Part shown: piece after piece, positions 18,804 through 29,674 of the stretch
How positions within the stretch are numbered: the first letter of the stretch is position 1
Layout: each line of letters starts with the position of its first letter
NCBI GenBank assembly: GCA_016714125.1
Contig: JADJNX010000021.1
Location: 111,934-175,933 of the forward strand
Direction: 5' to 3'
Source: Ignavibacteriales bacterium
Lineage (GTDB): Bacteria; Bacteroidota; Ignavibacteria; Ignavibacteriales; Ignavibacteriaceae
Length of the DNA stretch: 64,000 nucleotides
Program-made: the position numbers and the translations under genes
Notes under the pieces: model-generated
The model's database searches: none
What the model saw: the letters and a program-made list of their open reading frames with translations, nothing else
What the model was told of the DNA's origin: nothing

Positions 18804-19997
18804 TTATTTTAAGATTGGGACAACTGACCACTGTCTTTCTCCACCGGTCTGTTCAACCTTGCCATTGACATGGATGTAAACATCAATTTCGGAACGGACA
18901 CCAAAATCACCTTTAAGGTAGATTCCGGGTTCGATTGAAAACGAAGTTCCGGGGAGAATAAGACGCATATCCTGAGTTTCAAAATTATCGTTATGAGGTC
19001 CCGTTCCATGAAGAGTTGTGGTGATGGAGTGACCGGTTCTGTGGACAAAATATTCAGCATATCCGGCATCAGCAATCACTTTGCGTGAAGCATCATCAAC
19101 TTCCCATCCTCTAATTTCCTCCCCTTTTGCAAATCGTTCACTCACAAGATTAAACGCTGCTTCACGTGCATCTTTAACGATATCAAATATCTTAATATAT
19201 CTTTCGGGTACTTCTGTGCCTACATAACCAACCCATGTGATATCCGCCCAAACACCGTTATCTTTTTTTGGTTTAGCCCAAAGGTCGATCAAAACAAAAT
19301 CATCTTTGTGAATTTTTTCCCAGACTTCATGAGTGGGGGAGTAGTGGGGATTGGCGCCATTTCCATTTACACCCACAATAACTTCATGATCTGTTTCAAA
19401 TCCACGCTTTTCGATTTCATCCATAATCAGTTTTTGTACTTCATATTCAGTTGTTTCAGCGGTGGATTCAATTTTTTCTTTGATAAATTTCCAGCAAAGA
19501 TTTACAATATCAGTAAGAGCAATAGCGACCGGGATGTTGTCGTCATACTGTTCTTTTGTCCAAACAGCAGTAAACTCAGTTAAAAGATCACCACTTGAAA
19601 CGATCTCAAGACCAAAATCTTTTAAATATTCATAGGTTCCGGCATCAAGTTTTGAAAGGTAGGGAATTGCGTTTTTTGGAGAATATTCCATTGCAACTTT
19701 TTTTACGCCTTTTAAAAGTGTCGCCATTATTTTGTTCAGGGAATTGTAATCACTGTAGGGGTGCATATCTCCGGGCAGATGGGCAAGATTGTGGAGTTCG
19801 ATTGCCATAGCAACCTTTTGTGGTGTCCCTTCAGCAGGGATGAAATAAAAAAATCTTCTTGTCAGATGTGCTTTTGCAGGGAATTCGAGAACGCTAAGAG
19901 CAAGATCGTTTGATCCTCTAAAATCGTAGAATAACCAGCCGTCCAATCCGTTCTTTTTAATCAGGTTTTGTAATTTGGTAATTTTTTCTTGTGTCAT
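18804..19997 (-). CDS. M24 family metallopeptidase (Xaa-Pro aminopeptidase-like)
   Basis: A 397-residue cytoplasmic protein with the two-domain plan of prolidase/aminopeptidase P enzymes: an N-terminal creatinase-like domain (LQNLIKKNGLDGWLFYDFRG) and a pita-bread catalytic domain. All five metal ligands can be placed: Asp in VLIDLWAK, Asp in WADITWVGY, His in VHRTGHSI, Glu in FSIEPGIYL and Glu in VRSEIDVYI. It should release N-terminal residues preceding proline or cleave X-Pro dipeptides with two divalent metals. The gene stands alone on its strand. The dipeptidyl peptidase IV gene a few kilobases away would supply Pro-containing peptides, though no co-regulation is visible. Confidence 0.88.
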   Translation of the reverse strand: MTQEKITKLQNLIKKNGLDGWLFYDFRGSNDLALSVLEFPAKAHLTRRFFYFIPAEGTPQKVAMAIELHNLAHLPGDMHPYSDYNSLNKIMATLLKGVKKVAMEYSPKNAIPYLSKLDAGTYEYLKDFGLEIVSSGDLLTEFTAVWTKEQYDDNIPVAIALTDIVNLCWKFIKEKIESTAETTEYEVQKLIMDEIEKRGFETDHEVIVGVNGNGANPHYSPTHEVWEKIHKDDFVLIDLWAKPKKDNGVWADITWVGYVGTEVPERYIKIFDIVKDAREAAFNLVSERFAKGEEIRGWEVDDASRKVIADAGYAEYFVHRTGHSITTTLHGTGPHNDNFETQDMRLILPGTSFSIEPGIYLKGDFGVRSEIDVYIHVNGKVEQTGGERQWSVVPILK

Positions 19998-20133
19998 ATT
20001 GATACCCGGTTGATGGTTGATAACTGTGACTAATCTTAACCACTAAAATTGATGTAAAACATAACCTCAAAAATAGTTAATTTCCACTTCAATTTTCCCC
20101 CAATTTCATTCATTTTAAATTATTCGAGGCACC

Positions 20134-22977
20134 ATGAGGCAAATCCTCATTCTTACAACTCTGTTAATCGCAACCGGTGTATATTCCCAAAGTTATGAGG
20201 GACCTGCACTTGGGAGTTATGCAAGCGGCGTTTATGTTAACACAAACTCTTTTACAAACCAACCCGTAAGCAAAGCTCCAAAATTTGAGACCGTTCGTAA
20301 CAAGATCAAAATTAAAGGATTTGCTTACAGTATCGAGCATAATGAGAAGTTACCTGGTGAACTCGAAATATATAACGAGGGGGGTGCATCAACCGAAGCT
20401 GGTGGTGTTGCTTTAATAAAAAGTTTTGAAGGAAATACAGAATCCAGTTCAATTCCACCTGATCCTCATGTTGCAGTGGGACCGGATCATGTTGTTGGAA
20501 CGGTTAATTCCGATTTTGCAATTTGGGACAAAAATGGTAATCTGTTGAAGCGCATCGATGCCGGCAACTGGTATTCAAGTTTTGGCGTTGATCCATTTGA
20601 TCCAAAAGTGGTTTATGATCATTTTGCCCAAAGATGGGTTATGGTTTGGCTTGATCAGAGGGACTCTCCACAAAGAGGGTATATCATGATTTCAGTATCT
20701 GATGACTCAAATCCTTTAGGAACATGGAGAAACTGGTTGATGCCATCAAATATGAATGGCACAACTACCACCACCAACTGGGGAGATTATCAGGGTGTCG
20801 GTTTTGATGAGGACAATTTTCTGATAACTTCTAATCAGTTTAATTTTGGTGGCTGGTTCGATTATGCAAAGATTAGAGTGATCAAAAAATCCGAGCTTTA
20901 CAATAATCCGACTGATACTTGTAAATGGTATGATTTCTGGAATATTAAATATCCCGGAAACAGCCAAAGTGTTTTTAACATAAGACCGGTAATTCATTTT
21001 ACACCTTCCGACACCACATATTTTGTGCACATACCATATTATTCATCAAATGCATATGTGCTTTACAGAGTTACATACGATGGTGCCGGAATTCCTTCTC
21101 TTAGCGGAAATGCGATTCCTGTTACTACTTACAGCGATCCACCACAGGCCTCACAACCGGGTGGAGTGGCATTGGAATCGAGTGGACCGGAACTTACCAA
21201 CGAACCTGTTTACAGAGATGGATCAATTTGGCTAACCCATTCAACCAGGAATCCTTTGAGTGGTTCATTTTCCGCGGTAAGAATGGCGAGACTTAATCCT
21301 TTTACATCCACGCCAATTGAACAATTAACATTTGGAACACCTTCAACCTGGTATTTTTATCCGGCGATAATGATAGATAAGGGTGGGAATATGGTGTTTA
21401 CAGTAAGTCGCTCAAGTCCAACTGAATATGTGAGTGCCTATTATGTAGGAAAACAGAGTGGATCAACCACATTCACCCAACCATATCTGTTAATGCCGGG
21501 AAAAGGGCAATATCAAAAAGATTATGGAAGTGGAAGAAACAGGTGGGGTGACTACCTTGGAATTTCCCTTGATCCCACGGGTGAAACATTCTGGATGATG
21601 AGCGAATATGTTGCTGCGCCAAGTGTCTGGAGCAACAGAATTGGTGAAGTAAGAATGATGCCGGTTACCGGTGCTTCGTTGCTGACAGATATCCCCAAAA
21701 TTGATTTTCTTGCAATGGAGAGAGGTAAAGAGAAAGACACAATCACCCTTCAAATGATTAATGTTGGTTCACAGCAGTTAATAATCAATTCTCTTGGTTT
21801 ATCTAATTCTGCTTTTAGTCTGGCAGGACAGTTGTCATATCCCTTGACAATTAATTCGTTTGACAGTCTTGCAATAAGTGTTGTGTGTAATCCTCAAACT
21901 GCGGGGATGTTATACGATACTTTGGTTTTGGTAGATAATGACCCTGTGGAAAACAGAATTCCGATCAGAGTTGAATCTTTTGATCTTAATCCGGTGGCTC
22001 CTCAAAAAGTTCTTGTGGTTACCAATTCCACCAATGGTGGTGGTACCTTTGTGGTTAACAAGTCAACAGGTGAATCAACACTTCTTGGTTCGGCGGGTGC
22101 AACTTCATTTAGTTCAATCTCAGCCAATCCCAAAACCGGGGTAATCTACGGATTTAGAGCGAGTGGGGGACAAACTCTTCTGAATAAAATGGATGCAAAT
22201 ACCGGAAAACTTTATTCGCGGACTACACTTGATTTGGCAGATGTTACCGGTAGTGCATTTGATACCTCCGGAACTCTTTATCTTGTTGCAAAAAGAAGTG
22301 TATTATACAAATACAACGAAATGGATAACACATTAATCAGAACTGATTCGGTAAAATGTACAGTTTCTGCTATTGCGTTTGATCCATTGAACAACCAAAT
22401 GTTTGGTTCTATTTATAAACCACTCGGAGCTGATAAGGACAAGATTCTGCGAATTATTCAGGGATCAGGTGACACAATCAGAATTGGAAATCTTGGAAAC
22501 AACAAACCTGTCAGATCCTTATTCTTTGATGAAGCAGCCAATTTGTTTGGTTTTACAGGTGTGGCATCTGCAAGCGGTGAATTTACTGCTATCAATAAAT
22601 CAAACGGTTTGGGAACTGTCATCGGTTCAACTGGACTGATTGGTTTGGTATCAGCAGCTTATTATCCCGGAGTTATCAACTCAATTAATGAAACAGGTGA
22701 TGGTTCAGTTTTAACAGCTTACAAGCTTTTTGATAACTATCCTAATCCATTCAACCCGTCAACTGTTATTCGATTTTCAATGCCGGTTTCCGGTATGGTA
22801 ACACTTCAGGTGTATAACACACTGGGAGAAAAAGTTGCTGTACTTATAAATGGAAACGTGAACGCAGGAGAACATAAGGTTGAGTTTGATGCATCAGGAT
22901 TAACGAGTGGAGTCTATTTCTGTGAACTCCGCACAGGTGACTTCCGCTCAATGAAAAAGATGGTGCTACTTAGGTAG
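20134..22977 (+). CDS. Large secreted protein with choice-of-anchor-D-like domain and T9SS sorting domain
   Basis: A 947-residue protein with a signal peptide (MRQILILTTLLIATGVYSQ). The first 500 residues (VAVGPDHVVGTVNSDFAIWD, YDHFAQRWVMVWLDQRD, WGDYQGVGFDEDNF) look like a beta-propeller-type extracellular domain found in many Bacteroidota surface proteins. A segment around FLAMERGKEKDTITLQMINV has the pattern of HYDIN/ASPM-type beta-sandwiches (choice-of-anchor D). Then come short propeller-like repeats (ISANPKTGVIYGF). The C-terminus is a canonical T9SS domain (YPNPFNPSTVIRFSMP, LTSGVYFCEL, KKMVLLR). The substrate is unknown; surface display or release through T9SS is expected. The gene appears intact and monocistronic. 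Confidence 0.8.
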   Translation: MRQILILTTLLIATGVYSQSYEGPALGSYASGVYVNTNSFTNQPVSKAPKFETVRNKIKIKGFAYSIEHNEKLPGELEIYNEGGASTEAGGVALIKSFEGNTESSSIPPDPHVAVGPDHVVGTVNSDFAIWDKNGNLLKRIDAGNWYSSFGVDPFDPKVVYDHFAQRWVMVWLDQRDSPQRGYIMISVSDDSNPLGTWRNWLMPSNMNGTTTTTNWGDYQGVGFDEDNFLITSNQFNFGGWFDYAKIRVIKKSELYNNPTDTCKWYDFWNIKYPGNSQSVFNIRPVIHFTPSDTTYFVHIPYYSSNAYVLYRVTYDGAGIPSLSGNAIPVTTYSDPPQASQPGGVALESSGPELTNEPVYRDGSIWLTHSTRNPLSGSFSAVRMARLNPFTSTPIEQLTFGTPSTWYFYPAIMIDKGGNMVFTVSRSSPTEYVSAYYVGKQSGSTTFTQPYLLMPGKGQYQKDYGSGRNRWGDYLGISLDPTGETFWMMSEYVAAPSVWSNRIGEVRMMPVTGASLLTDIPKIDFLAMERGKEKDTITLQMINVGSQQLIINSLGLSNSAFSLAGQLSYPLTINSFDSLAISVVCNPQTAGMLYDTLVLVDNDPVENRIPIRVESFDLNPVAPQKVLVVTNSTNGGGTFVVNKSTGESTLLGSAGATSFSSISANPKTGVIYGFRASGGQTLLNKMDANTGKLYSRTTLDLADVTGSAFDTSGTLYLVAKRSVLYKYNEMDNTLIRTDSVKCTVSAIAFDPLNNQMFGSIYKPLGADKDKILRIIQGSGDTIRIGNLGNNKPVRSLFFDEAANLFGFTGVASASGEFTAINKSNGLGTVIGSTGLIGLVSAAYYPGVINSINETGDGSVLTAYKLFDNYPNPFNPSTVIRFSMPVSGMVTLQVYNTLGEKVAVLINGNVNAGEHKVEFDASGLTSGVYFCELRTGDFRSMKKMVLLR

Positions 22978-22989
22978 GGATGGTGGATT

Positions 22990-23200
22990 TGTGAAATGAA
23001 AAGTAACACAGATTCCAGGATTTCCAGATTTTCAGGATGAAGGGGACGCAGATCCACCACAGCGGACAGGTACACGCAGATTAAACGGATTTTCGCAGAG
23101 GGGGATTTTCAATAATTCCCTCTGTGTGTTCTGCGGTTTTTAAAAATTATCCTTTGCGTTCTTTGCGTCCTCGGCGGTTTAATCTGACTTCTTTGCGGAT
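22990..23200. repeat. Dispersed intergenic repeat cluster (cagag/gcggattaaac type)
   Basis: The stretch strings together low-complexity phrases such as CAGATTAAACGGATTTTCGC, CCTCTGTGTGTTCTGCGGTTT and CCTTTGCGTTCTTTGCGTCC. The last two recur in reverse-complement form at 47160-47275 (ACCGCAAAGGCCGCAAAG and CACAGAGCACACAGAG). Such phrases are dispersed in many genomes and carry no open frame here. Confidence 0.6.
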
Positions 23201-23259
23201 TAGCTCAAAACCCTTAAATTGTGAATTGAATGAGACATATTTTGGATGTTTGGTATTAA

Positions 23260-23498
23260 ATGAAGTTTCTCAGATTTTTTATGAATGCAGTGTCATATCT
23301 GCTTGTGGCGATAGTCCGTGGCTATCAATTATTGATCTCACCACTTTTCCTCCCAGTTGCAGATTCTCCCCAACCTGTTCAAATTATATGATCGAAGCTT
23401 TACATAAACATGGTCCATTTAAGGGATTACGCTTGGGGATATGGCGTATTTTAAGATGTAACCCCTGGGGTGGAAGCGGGTATGATCCCGTACCTTAA
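23260..23498 (+). CDS. yidD: Membrane protein insertion efficiency factor YidD (one frameshift)
   Basis: The conserved YidD family (DUF37) is clear: an N-terminal amphipathic/hydrophobic helix (FMNAVSYLLVAIVRGYQLLISP) and then FPPSCRFSPTCSNYMIEALHKHG, GLRLGIWRILRCNPW and GYDPVP. The three conserved cysteines are present. The two halves lie in different frames; one missing C in the run near 23349-23354 joins them into a 79-residue protein, the usual size. YidD assists membrane insertion by YidC. Its usual neighbours (rnpA, yidC) are absent. The start at ATG 23260 is the best in frame but lacks an obvious ribosome-binding site; an ATG at 23281 is possible. Confidence 0.82.
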
Positions 23499-23587
23499 AA
23501 AGTTTAGAGGGCATTAAATTGAAGTGGTTTTTTTTAATAATAGCAGTCAATAATTAAAAATTAGTAACAGTAAATAAGACCTAAAAT

Positions 23588-24121
23588 ATGAACAGAGCAG
23601 AACTTGCAATTAAGATTTTTGATACAGCCCATTTGACAGGGGAATTCCTTTTAAGATCGGGTAAAATATCCAACGAGTATTTTGATAAATACAGATTCGA
23701 AGCTGATCCAATTCTCTTAAATGAAATCGCCGATCAGATGGTAAATCTGATTCCGCTTGGAACCGAGGTTTTGGCAGGACTTGAAATGGGAGGCATACCT
23801 CTTGCGACCATCCTTTCATTAAAAACAGGTTTACCTGTCATATTTGTACGCAAAGAAGCAAAAAAATATGGTACCTGTAAAGTTGCAGAGGGTGGAGAGT
23901 TTACAGGTAAAAAAGTTTGTATAATTGAAGATGTAGTAACCACAGGTGGACAAATCAATTTAAGCGCTGTTGATCTCAGGGAGCAGGGAGCGGAAGTTGA
24001 TTCGGTACTCTGTGTGATTTTAAGAGAGCCAAAAGCTTATGATAACCTTGGAGAAAAGGGACTTGGACTAATACCTCTTTTCACGATGGAAGAGATTAAA
24101 CAATTTAAAGAGATCAATTAA
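23588..24121 (+). CDS. pyrE: Orotate phosphoribosyltransferase
   Basis: A 177-residue type I phosphoribosyltransferase that makes orotidine 5'-phosphate from orotate and PRPP in pyrimidine synthesis. It contains the PRPP-binding motif VCIIEDVVTTGG, the flexible-loop region FVRKEAKKYGTCKVAEG, and the N-terminal FLLRSGKISNEYFDKYRF typical of PyrE. The lysine/arginine pattern favours orotate over other bases. It lies between yidD and the dipeptidyl peptidase gene, 18 bp before the latter's start; no other pyr genes are in the window. Confidence 0.92.
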   Translation: MNRAELAIKIFDTAHLTGEFLLRSGKISNEYFDKYRFEADPILLNEIADQMVNLIPLGTEVLAGLEMGGIPLATILSLKTGLPVIFVRKEAKKYGTCKVAEGGEFTGKKVCIIEDVVTTGGQINLSAVDLREQGAEVDSVLCVILREPKAYDNLGEKGLGLIPLFTMEEIKQFKEIN

Positions 24122-24138
24122 TAATAACAGGTTAATAT

Positions 24139-26355
24139 ATGTTCAACATGAAGAAAATTTCATTTTTAGTAGTTTTGATACTTTTTTCTGCTTCAGCGCA
24201 GGAAAAGGTGACAATCGAAAAACTTTTCCGTGGTGAATTTTCAGGTGAGTTTTTTAGAGGGGTGAATTGGTCCGAGAGCGGACACACCTATTATAAAATG
24301 GAAGACGGAACCGAAGGTTCTCAGATATTTAAAGTTGACATATCAACCGGTGATAAAACTCTTCTTGCCGAAACCAAAGATTTTGTGCCGGAAGGAAAAA
24401 CACACCTCTTTCTCTCAATGATTATAAATTTAGCAATTCAGGTAAATACATCCTTATTTACACAAATACGAAAAGAGTATGGCGCGTAAATTCAAAAGGG
24501 ATTATTGGATTTACAACACTGCAACAAAAAATGAGGCAACTTGGAGGAGCAGAAGCAAAACCTTCCCACATTGCAGTTCGCAAAAATTGATCCAACCGAA
24601 AAATATGCAGCTTATGTAAGAGAACACAATTTATATCTCGAAGAGATTGAAACCGGTGTTATAAAGGCTTTGACCACGGATGGAAGCAAAACAATTATTA
24701 ACGGTACTTTTGATTGGGTTTACGAGGAAGAGTTTGGCATTCGTGATGGTTTCAGATGGAGCCCTGACGGTGGAAAAATAGCATTTTGGAGGCTGGATGC
24801 AAAAAACATTAAAGAATTTTTAATGATCAATAATACCGATTCACTCTACTCTTACACCATACCTGTTCAATATCCAAAAGCCGGTGAACAAAACAGTGAA
24901 TGTAAAGTGGGAACCGTGGATATCAAAACGGGAAATACAGTTTGGATGAAAACAGGGGATGACCCCACAAATAATTACATTCCAAGAATGGAATGGGCTG
25001 GAAAGACCGGGAAGCTGGCTTTTCAGCATTTAAACAGATTACAAAATGAGATGACTGTCTTTTTGGGTGATCCAACAACCGGTGAAGTAAAAAAGCTCTA
25101 TAACGAAAAACAAAATGCATGGATAGAAGTTGTTGATGATTGGCGATTCATAAATAATGATGAGGACCTCTTCTGGATTAGTGATAAAAGCGGATATGCA
25201 CAGATGTATCTTATTTCACTGAAGACAGGAGAAGCAAGGAATATTATGAACACCAACCATGATATTATGGAATTGGTAAGGTTTGTTGAAAGCAGTGGGA
25301 CGGTATATTATTATGCTTCACCAAACAGCGGGACACAGAAATACTTATTTGAAGCAAGTCTCAATGGCAAGTTTGAACCCAGAAGGATTACACCTTCTCA
25401 ATTCACCGGATATAACACCTATTCAATTTCGGGTGACGGATTGTATGCTTACCATTTTCATTACAATATTAATTCTCCGGCATCAGTATATTTTGTCGAG
25501 CTTCCACACACAACACCATTAGAACTGAAATAACCAACGAAGCTCTTAAAACAAAACTTAAAAATGTTGGTTATAATTATGAGATGTTCACAGTTAAAAC
25601 CCCGGGTGGAGTGGAAGTTGACGGTTGGTGTGTGTAAGCCTTCCGACTTCGATCCTTCAAAAAAATATCCGGTTCTGTTTTATGTTTATAACGAGCCCGC
25701 AAGCCAGACAGTCCTTGATAGATATGATGGTTTTATGGGATTATACCACAAGATAATCGCAGATAAAGGTTTCATTGTAATGAGTGTTGATGGCAGGGGA
25801 ACTCCGGCTCCAAAAGGGCGAGAGTGGAGAAAATCAATTTATCAGAAAATTGGAGTCATTTCAACAGAAGACCAAGCGGGGGCACTCCAGACTTTATTAA
25901 ATGAGCGACCTTACATGGATGCTACAAAAGTTGGTGTTTGGGGTTGGAGCGGTGGCGGGTCGATGACACTCAACATGATGTTCCGTCATCCAAAGTCTTA
26001 TCATTTTGGTGTTTCAGTTGCACCCGTAACTGATCTCAGATTTTATGATTCAATCTACGAAGAAAGGTATATGGGATTGCCGCAGGAAAGTCCGGAAGCA
26101 TACAAGGAATGTTCACCTGTCACTTATGCTGCAAATCTTGAAGGAAATTTATTTCTGATACACGGAACTGGTGATGATAATGTCCATTTTCAGAATGCTG
26201 AGTACCTTGTAAACAAACTTGTTGCGGCCGGGAAACAATTCAGATATATGCCATATCCAAACAGATCACATGGAATTTCAGAAGGTAAGGGAACAACAAT
26301 GCACTTGTTTAACTCGATGCTGAACTTTTTTGATGAACAATTGCATAAAAAGTAG
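24139..26355 (+). pseudogene. Dipeptidyl peptidase IV, S9B family (several frameshifts)
   Basis: A signal peptide (MKKISFLVVLILFSASAQ) and an N-terminal beta-propeller (LYLEEIETG, GTFDWVYEEEFGIRDGFRWS, FWRLDAKNIKEFLM) are followed by the alpha/beta-hydrolase domain with GVWGWSGGGSMTLNM (nucleophile Ser), GTGDDNVHFQNAEY (Asp) and PNRSHGISEG (His). This is the S9B triad and EE-containing propeller of DPP4, which removes X-Pro dipeptides from peptides in the periplasm or outside. The frame breaks about five times (near 24415, 24530, 24560, 25540 and 25630); stitched together it gives about 738 residues, the expected length. The catalytic residues are intact. Given similar shifts in housekeeping genes nearby, sequence error is the likelier explanation, but true decay cannot be excluded. 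Confidence 0.82.
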
Positions 26356-26579
26356 AAAAAAGTGATAAAAACCCAAGCTACTTTTTCTTATATCGTTTTT
26401 TTCTTTAGTTTTGATAGAATGATTTCTACAAAAACATACAAGGGGGGCAACCTTTAATTATTATGGTTGTAATAATCAGTAGTAATCAGACAAGACAATC
26501 ACAAACATAGATTCAATAACATTAAAGCGGCATTGCTTATAAAATTTTGTTAAAAGATACACACACAGGAGTCAGTAAT

Positions 26580-29500
26580 ATGCGGTTTAGGCATACAATT
26601 TTATGTATAACCTTTCTCCTTCTCAGTTATCCGCTCTTTGCGCAGACGGGAAAAATGACCGGAGTTGTCAAAGATCAGAAAACAGGAGAGACTCTGATTG
26701 GTGCCACGATCATCATTGAAGGCACAAAACTGGGAGCCAAAACGGATTTTGAAGGATACTTTGTTATCCTGAATATATCACCGGGCAGCTACACAGTAAA
26801 AGCATCGATGATCGGGTACGGATCAAAATCATACCAGGAAGTCAAGGTCAACATCAACCAGACCACAACATTGGATTTTACTTTGGCTGATGAATCGATG
26901 ACCACAGATGAAGTAGTTATCATCGCTACTCAACCCGTGATCGAGAAAGATGTTTCTTCCAGCGTCGTAAATATTTCCATGGAGGATGTAGCCAATCTTC
27001 CTATCGTAAGTGTTGCAAGTGTTATTGGCTTGCAAGCAGGTGTTCAGGGTTTAACCGTAAGAGGTGGTGGCTCAGATCAGACTGCATTTATGATCAATGG
27101 TATCACTTTTAGAGATGAAAGAGATAACTCATCATACACAGGAATCAGTTTTACTTCCGTTGAAGAAATTCAGATTCAAACCGGTGGATTTAACGCTGAA
27201 TATGGCAACATCCGTTCCGGTCTTGTGAATGTGGTTACGACCGAAGGAAAAAGAGATAAATATAACGTTGTATTTCTTGGAAGATACAGACCCGCAGGAG
27301 CAAAAAACTGGGGTGATCAACCAAATGACTACAATGCCTACTACATCAGACCTTATGTTGATCCCGCTGTAGCATTCGTCGGGACAAAAAGCGGAGTCTG
27401 GGATGCCTATACAATGGCTCAATATCATGAATTTAGAGGATGGGATAAAGTTTCTCAGGAACTTTTATCCGATGAAGATCCTTCAAACGATCTCACACCT
27501 GAAGCTGCACAGCAATTGTTTTTGTGGCAGCACAGAAAACCGATGGGAATAACTCAACCCGACTACGATATGGACTTTAGCATTAGTGGACCAGTTCCCG
27601 TTATAAGTTCAAGTCTTGGTGATCTTAGATTCCTCGCTTCCTACAGAACCAGCCGCGAAATGTACGTAATTCCACTTGCAACAAATTCCTACCATGATTG
27701 GAGTACTCACGTAAAAGTTACTTCTGACATCGCACAAGGTATGAAATTTACGATTGAAGGTTTACTCGGATTACAGACAGGTACAAGCAGTTCAAGAAGT
27801 GGTGGCCCCGGAATCTTCCGCTCTGCTTATTCGATTGTTTCAGATATGGACATTCGTTCAGGAGCAAGTTATTCTGATGCGAGAGCTTTTGCCACAGATT
27901 ATTGGGCACCAACAAAAGTTGACAGAAAAATGTTGGGCGCAAAGTTTGTGCATGTTCTTTCACCATCAACTTTTTATGAAGTTCAATTAAATGTTGTTGG
28001 TTCTGAATACAGTACCAATACGGGCAGCGCAAGAAACACCGGTAATGTTGTGAAAATTGGTAACAATTTTTACGATGAAGCACCTTACGGTGTATTCAGC
28101 GGATTTTCGTCAGGTATCGGAAGCTCGATGAACATGGGCTTGGGGTATTCAAACTCCAGAGACAGTTCAAAGGTTTATACCTGGAGCAGCCGGTTTGATT
28201 TTTCGAGCCAGCTAAACAAAATTATGGCGGTTAAAGCAGGTGTTGAATTCATCTACACCGATAACAATGTAAATTACGCTCTTATCGAGCCTTCACTTCC
28301 AACCAGTAATTCTACCTCAAAATGGCACACATTCCCTGTCAGGGGAGCCATTTATGGTCAGACTAAACTTGAGTTTGAAGGAATGATAGCCAATATCGGA
28401 CTTCGTCTCGATTATTCTCACGCGGGCGGAGAATGGTATCTTTATGATGCTTACAACAAAGCCTTCTCAGGTGCCTTCTCTTCACAGATCGACAATCTTT
28501 TGATGAAAGAATCAACTGAGAAAATTCTTAGCCTCAGTCCAAGATTGGGCGTGGCGTTTCCAATCACTGTAAACAGCAAGTTGTTCTTCAACTATGGTCA
28601 CTTCAGATCGATGCCAGCTCCTGAGAATCTTTATTTGCTCAGAAGAAACACCACAAACCAGGCAGTTACCAGACTTGCAAATCCTAACAATCCACTTCCA
28701 AAAACAGTGGCTTATGAGTTGGGTTATGAGCACAATCTTGGCGATATGTTCCTTCTTAGACTTGCCGGTTACTACAAAGATGTTAGTGACGAGTCAAGAC
28801 TTGTAGGTTATGTCAGCCGCGACAACTCTGTTTCATATAGTGTTCCTGAACCAAACATGTACCGTGATATTCGCGGATTTGAAGTTACACTTACAAAAAA
28901 CAGAGGTCAATGGATAACCGGTTTTGTTAACTACACATATATGGTAGCTTCCTACGGTTATTTTGGACTTCCAACCTATTATGAGAATCCTGCTCTTCAG
29001 AGAGAATCTGAAAGAAATACAGCACTTTTTGATCAGGTTAAACCCGTTCCTCAGCCTTACGGTAGAGCCAATATCGATATCTTCACGCCAATGGAATTTG
29101 GTCCGGAGATTGGTGGAGTTTACCTGCTTGAAGATATCAGAGTTAACCTGCTCGCAACATGGTCTTCAGGTACTTATTTTGCATGGACTGGACCCGGCGG
29201 AACAAGACCCGGTTTTTCGAATAATATTCAATGGAAAGATTTTTACAATTTTGACATGAGAATTTCGAAAACCTTCAGACTTGGACCTGTAGGACTTGAA
29301 ATGTTTGCAGATATATCCAATCTTTTCAACATCAAATACCTCGATTACAGAGCCGGATTTGTTGATGCAAAGGATTATGATGCTTATATGCAGTCACTCC
29401 AGCTCAGTTCCGAGTTTAGTCAATTTGGATATAAAAACATAGTTGGAGAAGATAAACCCGGAGATGTAAGAACCGGAGAGTACATTCCTTGGGATGATAA

Positions 29501-29633
29501 TGCCAGCGAATCTCAAAAAGAAGAATGGCGTAAAAATAAATCATACATTGATATGCCGAACCTTGCTTACACAGCATTCTTGAACCCAAGAGCAATCTAC
29601 TGGGGTCTGAGAATAATGGTTGAACTTAAGTAA
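26580..29633 (+). CDS. TonB-dependent receptor with carboxypeptidase-regulatory N-domain
   Basis: The start is ATG 26580, which follows CAGGAG with good spacing and opens a signal peptide (MRFRHTILCITFLLLSYPLFAQ); a longer upstream frame has no support. Residues about 25-105 form a CarboxypepD_reg-like beta-sandwich (GVVKDQKTGETLIGATIIIE ... FEGYFVILNISPGSYTVKAS). A plug domain follows (VSVASVIGLQAGVQGLTVRGG, FNAEYGNIRSGLVNVVT), then a long beta-barrel ending in ARAIYWGLRIMVELK-like sequence. It should import a ligand energised by TonB-ExbBD, although no TonB box is certain. It heads a five-gene run with a secreted protein, a PorV-like barrel, a lipoprotein and a T9SS propeller. Confidence 0.88.
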   Translation: MRFRHTILCITFLLLSYPLFAQTGKMTGVVKDQKTGETLIGATIIIEGTKLGAKTDFEGYFVILNISPGSYTVKASMIGYGSKSYQEVKVNINQTTTLDFTLADESMTTDEVVIIATQPVIEKDVSSSVVNISMEDVANLPIVSVASVIGLQAGVQGLTVRGGGSDQTAFMINGITFRDERDNSSYTGISFTSVEEIQIQTGGFNAEYGNIRSGLVNVVTTEGKRDKYNVVFLGRYRPAGAKNWGDQPNDYNAYYIRPYVDPAVAFVGTKSGVWDAYTMAQYHEFRGWDKVSQELLSDEDPSNDLTPEAAQQLFLWQHRKPMGITQPDYDMDFSISGPVPVISSSLGDLRFLASYRTSREMYVIPLATNSYHDWSTHVKVTSDIAQGMKFTIEGLLGLQTGTSSSRSGGPGIFRSAYSIVSDMDIRSGASYSDARAFATDYWAPTKVDRKMLGAKFVHVLSPSTFYEVQLNVVGSEYSTNTGSARNTGNVVKIGNNFYDEAPYGVFSGFSSGIGSSMNMGLGYSNSRDSSKVYTWSSRFDFSSQLNKIMAVKAGVEFIYTDNNVNYALIEPSLPTSNSTSKWHTFPVRGAIYGQTKLEFEGMIANIGLRLDYSHAGGEWYLYDAYNKAFSGAFSSQIDNLLMKESTEKILSLSPRLGVAFPITVNSKLFFNYGHFRSMPAPENLYLLRRNTTNQAVTRLANPNNPLPKTVAYELGYEHNLGDMFLLRLAGYYKDVSDESRLVGYVSRDNSVSYSVPEPNMYRDIRGFEVTLTKNRGQWITGFVNYTYMVASYGYFGLPTYYENPALQRESERNTALFDQVKPVPQPYGRANIDIFTPMEFGPEIGGVYLLEDIRVNLLATWSSGTYFAWTGPGGTRPGFSNNIQWKDFYNFDMRISKTFRLGPVGLEMFADISNLFNIKYLDYRAGFVDAKDYDAYMQSLQLSSEFSQFGYKNIVGEDKPGDVRTGEYIPWDDNASESQKEEWRKNKSYIDMPNLAYTAFLNPRAIYWGLRIMVELK

Positions 29634-29674
29634 TGATCAGTGAACCAGGAATGGAATATAAATCTGAGGAAATA

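Noticed and set aside
22978..23259. A coding role for the open frame beginning at 23124 ahead of yidD
   Set aside because: The extra N-terminal residues are translated dispersed repeat; the YidD helix is in another frame from 23260.
26356..26579. A riboswitch upstream of the first TonB receptor (GGGGGGCAACC stretch)
   Set aside because: No conserved cobalamin-box or other known aptamer core could be matched; the G-run alone is not evidence.
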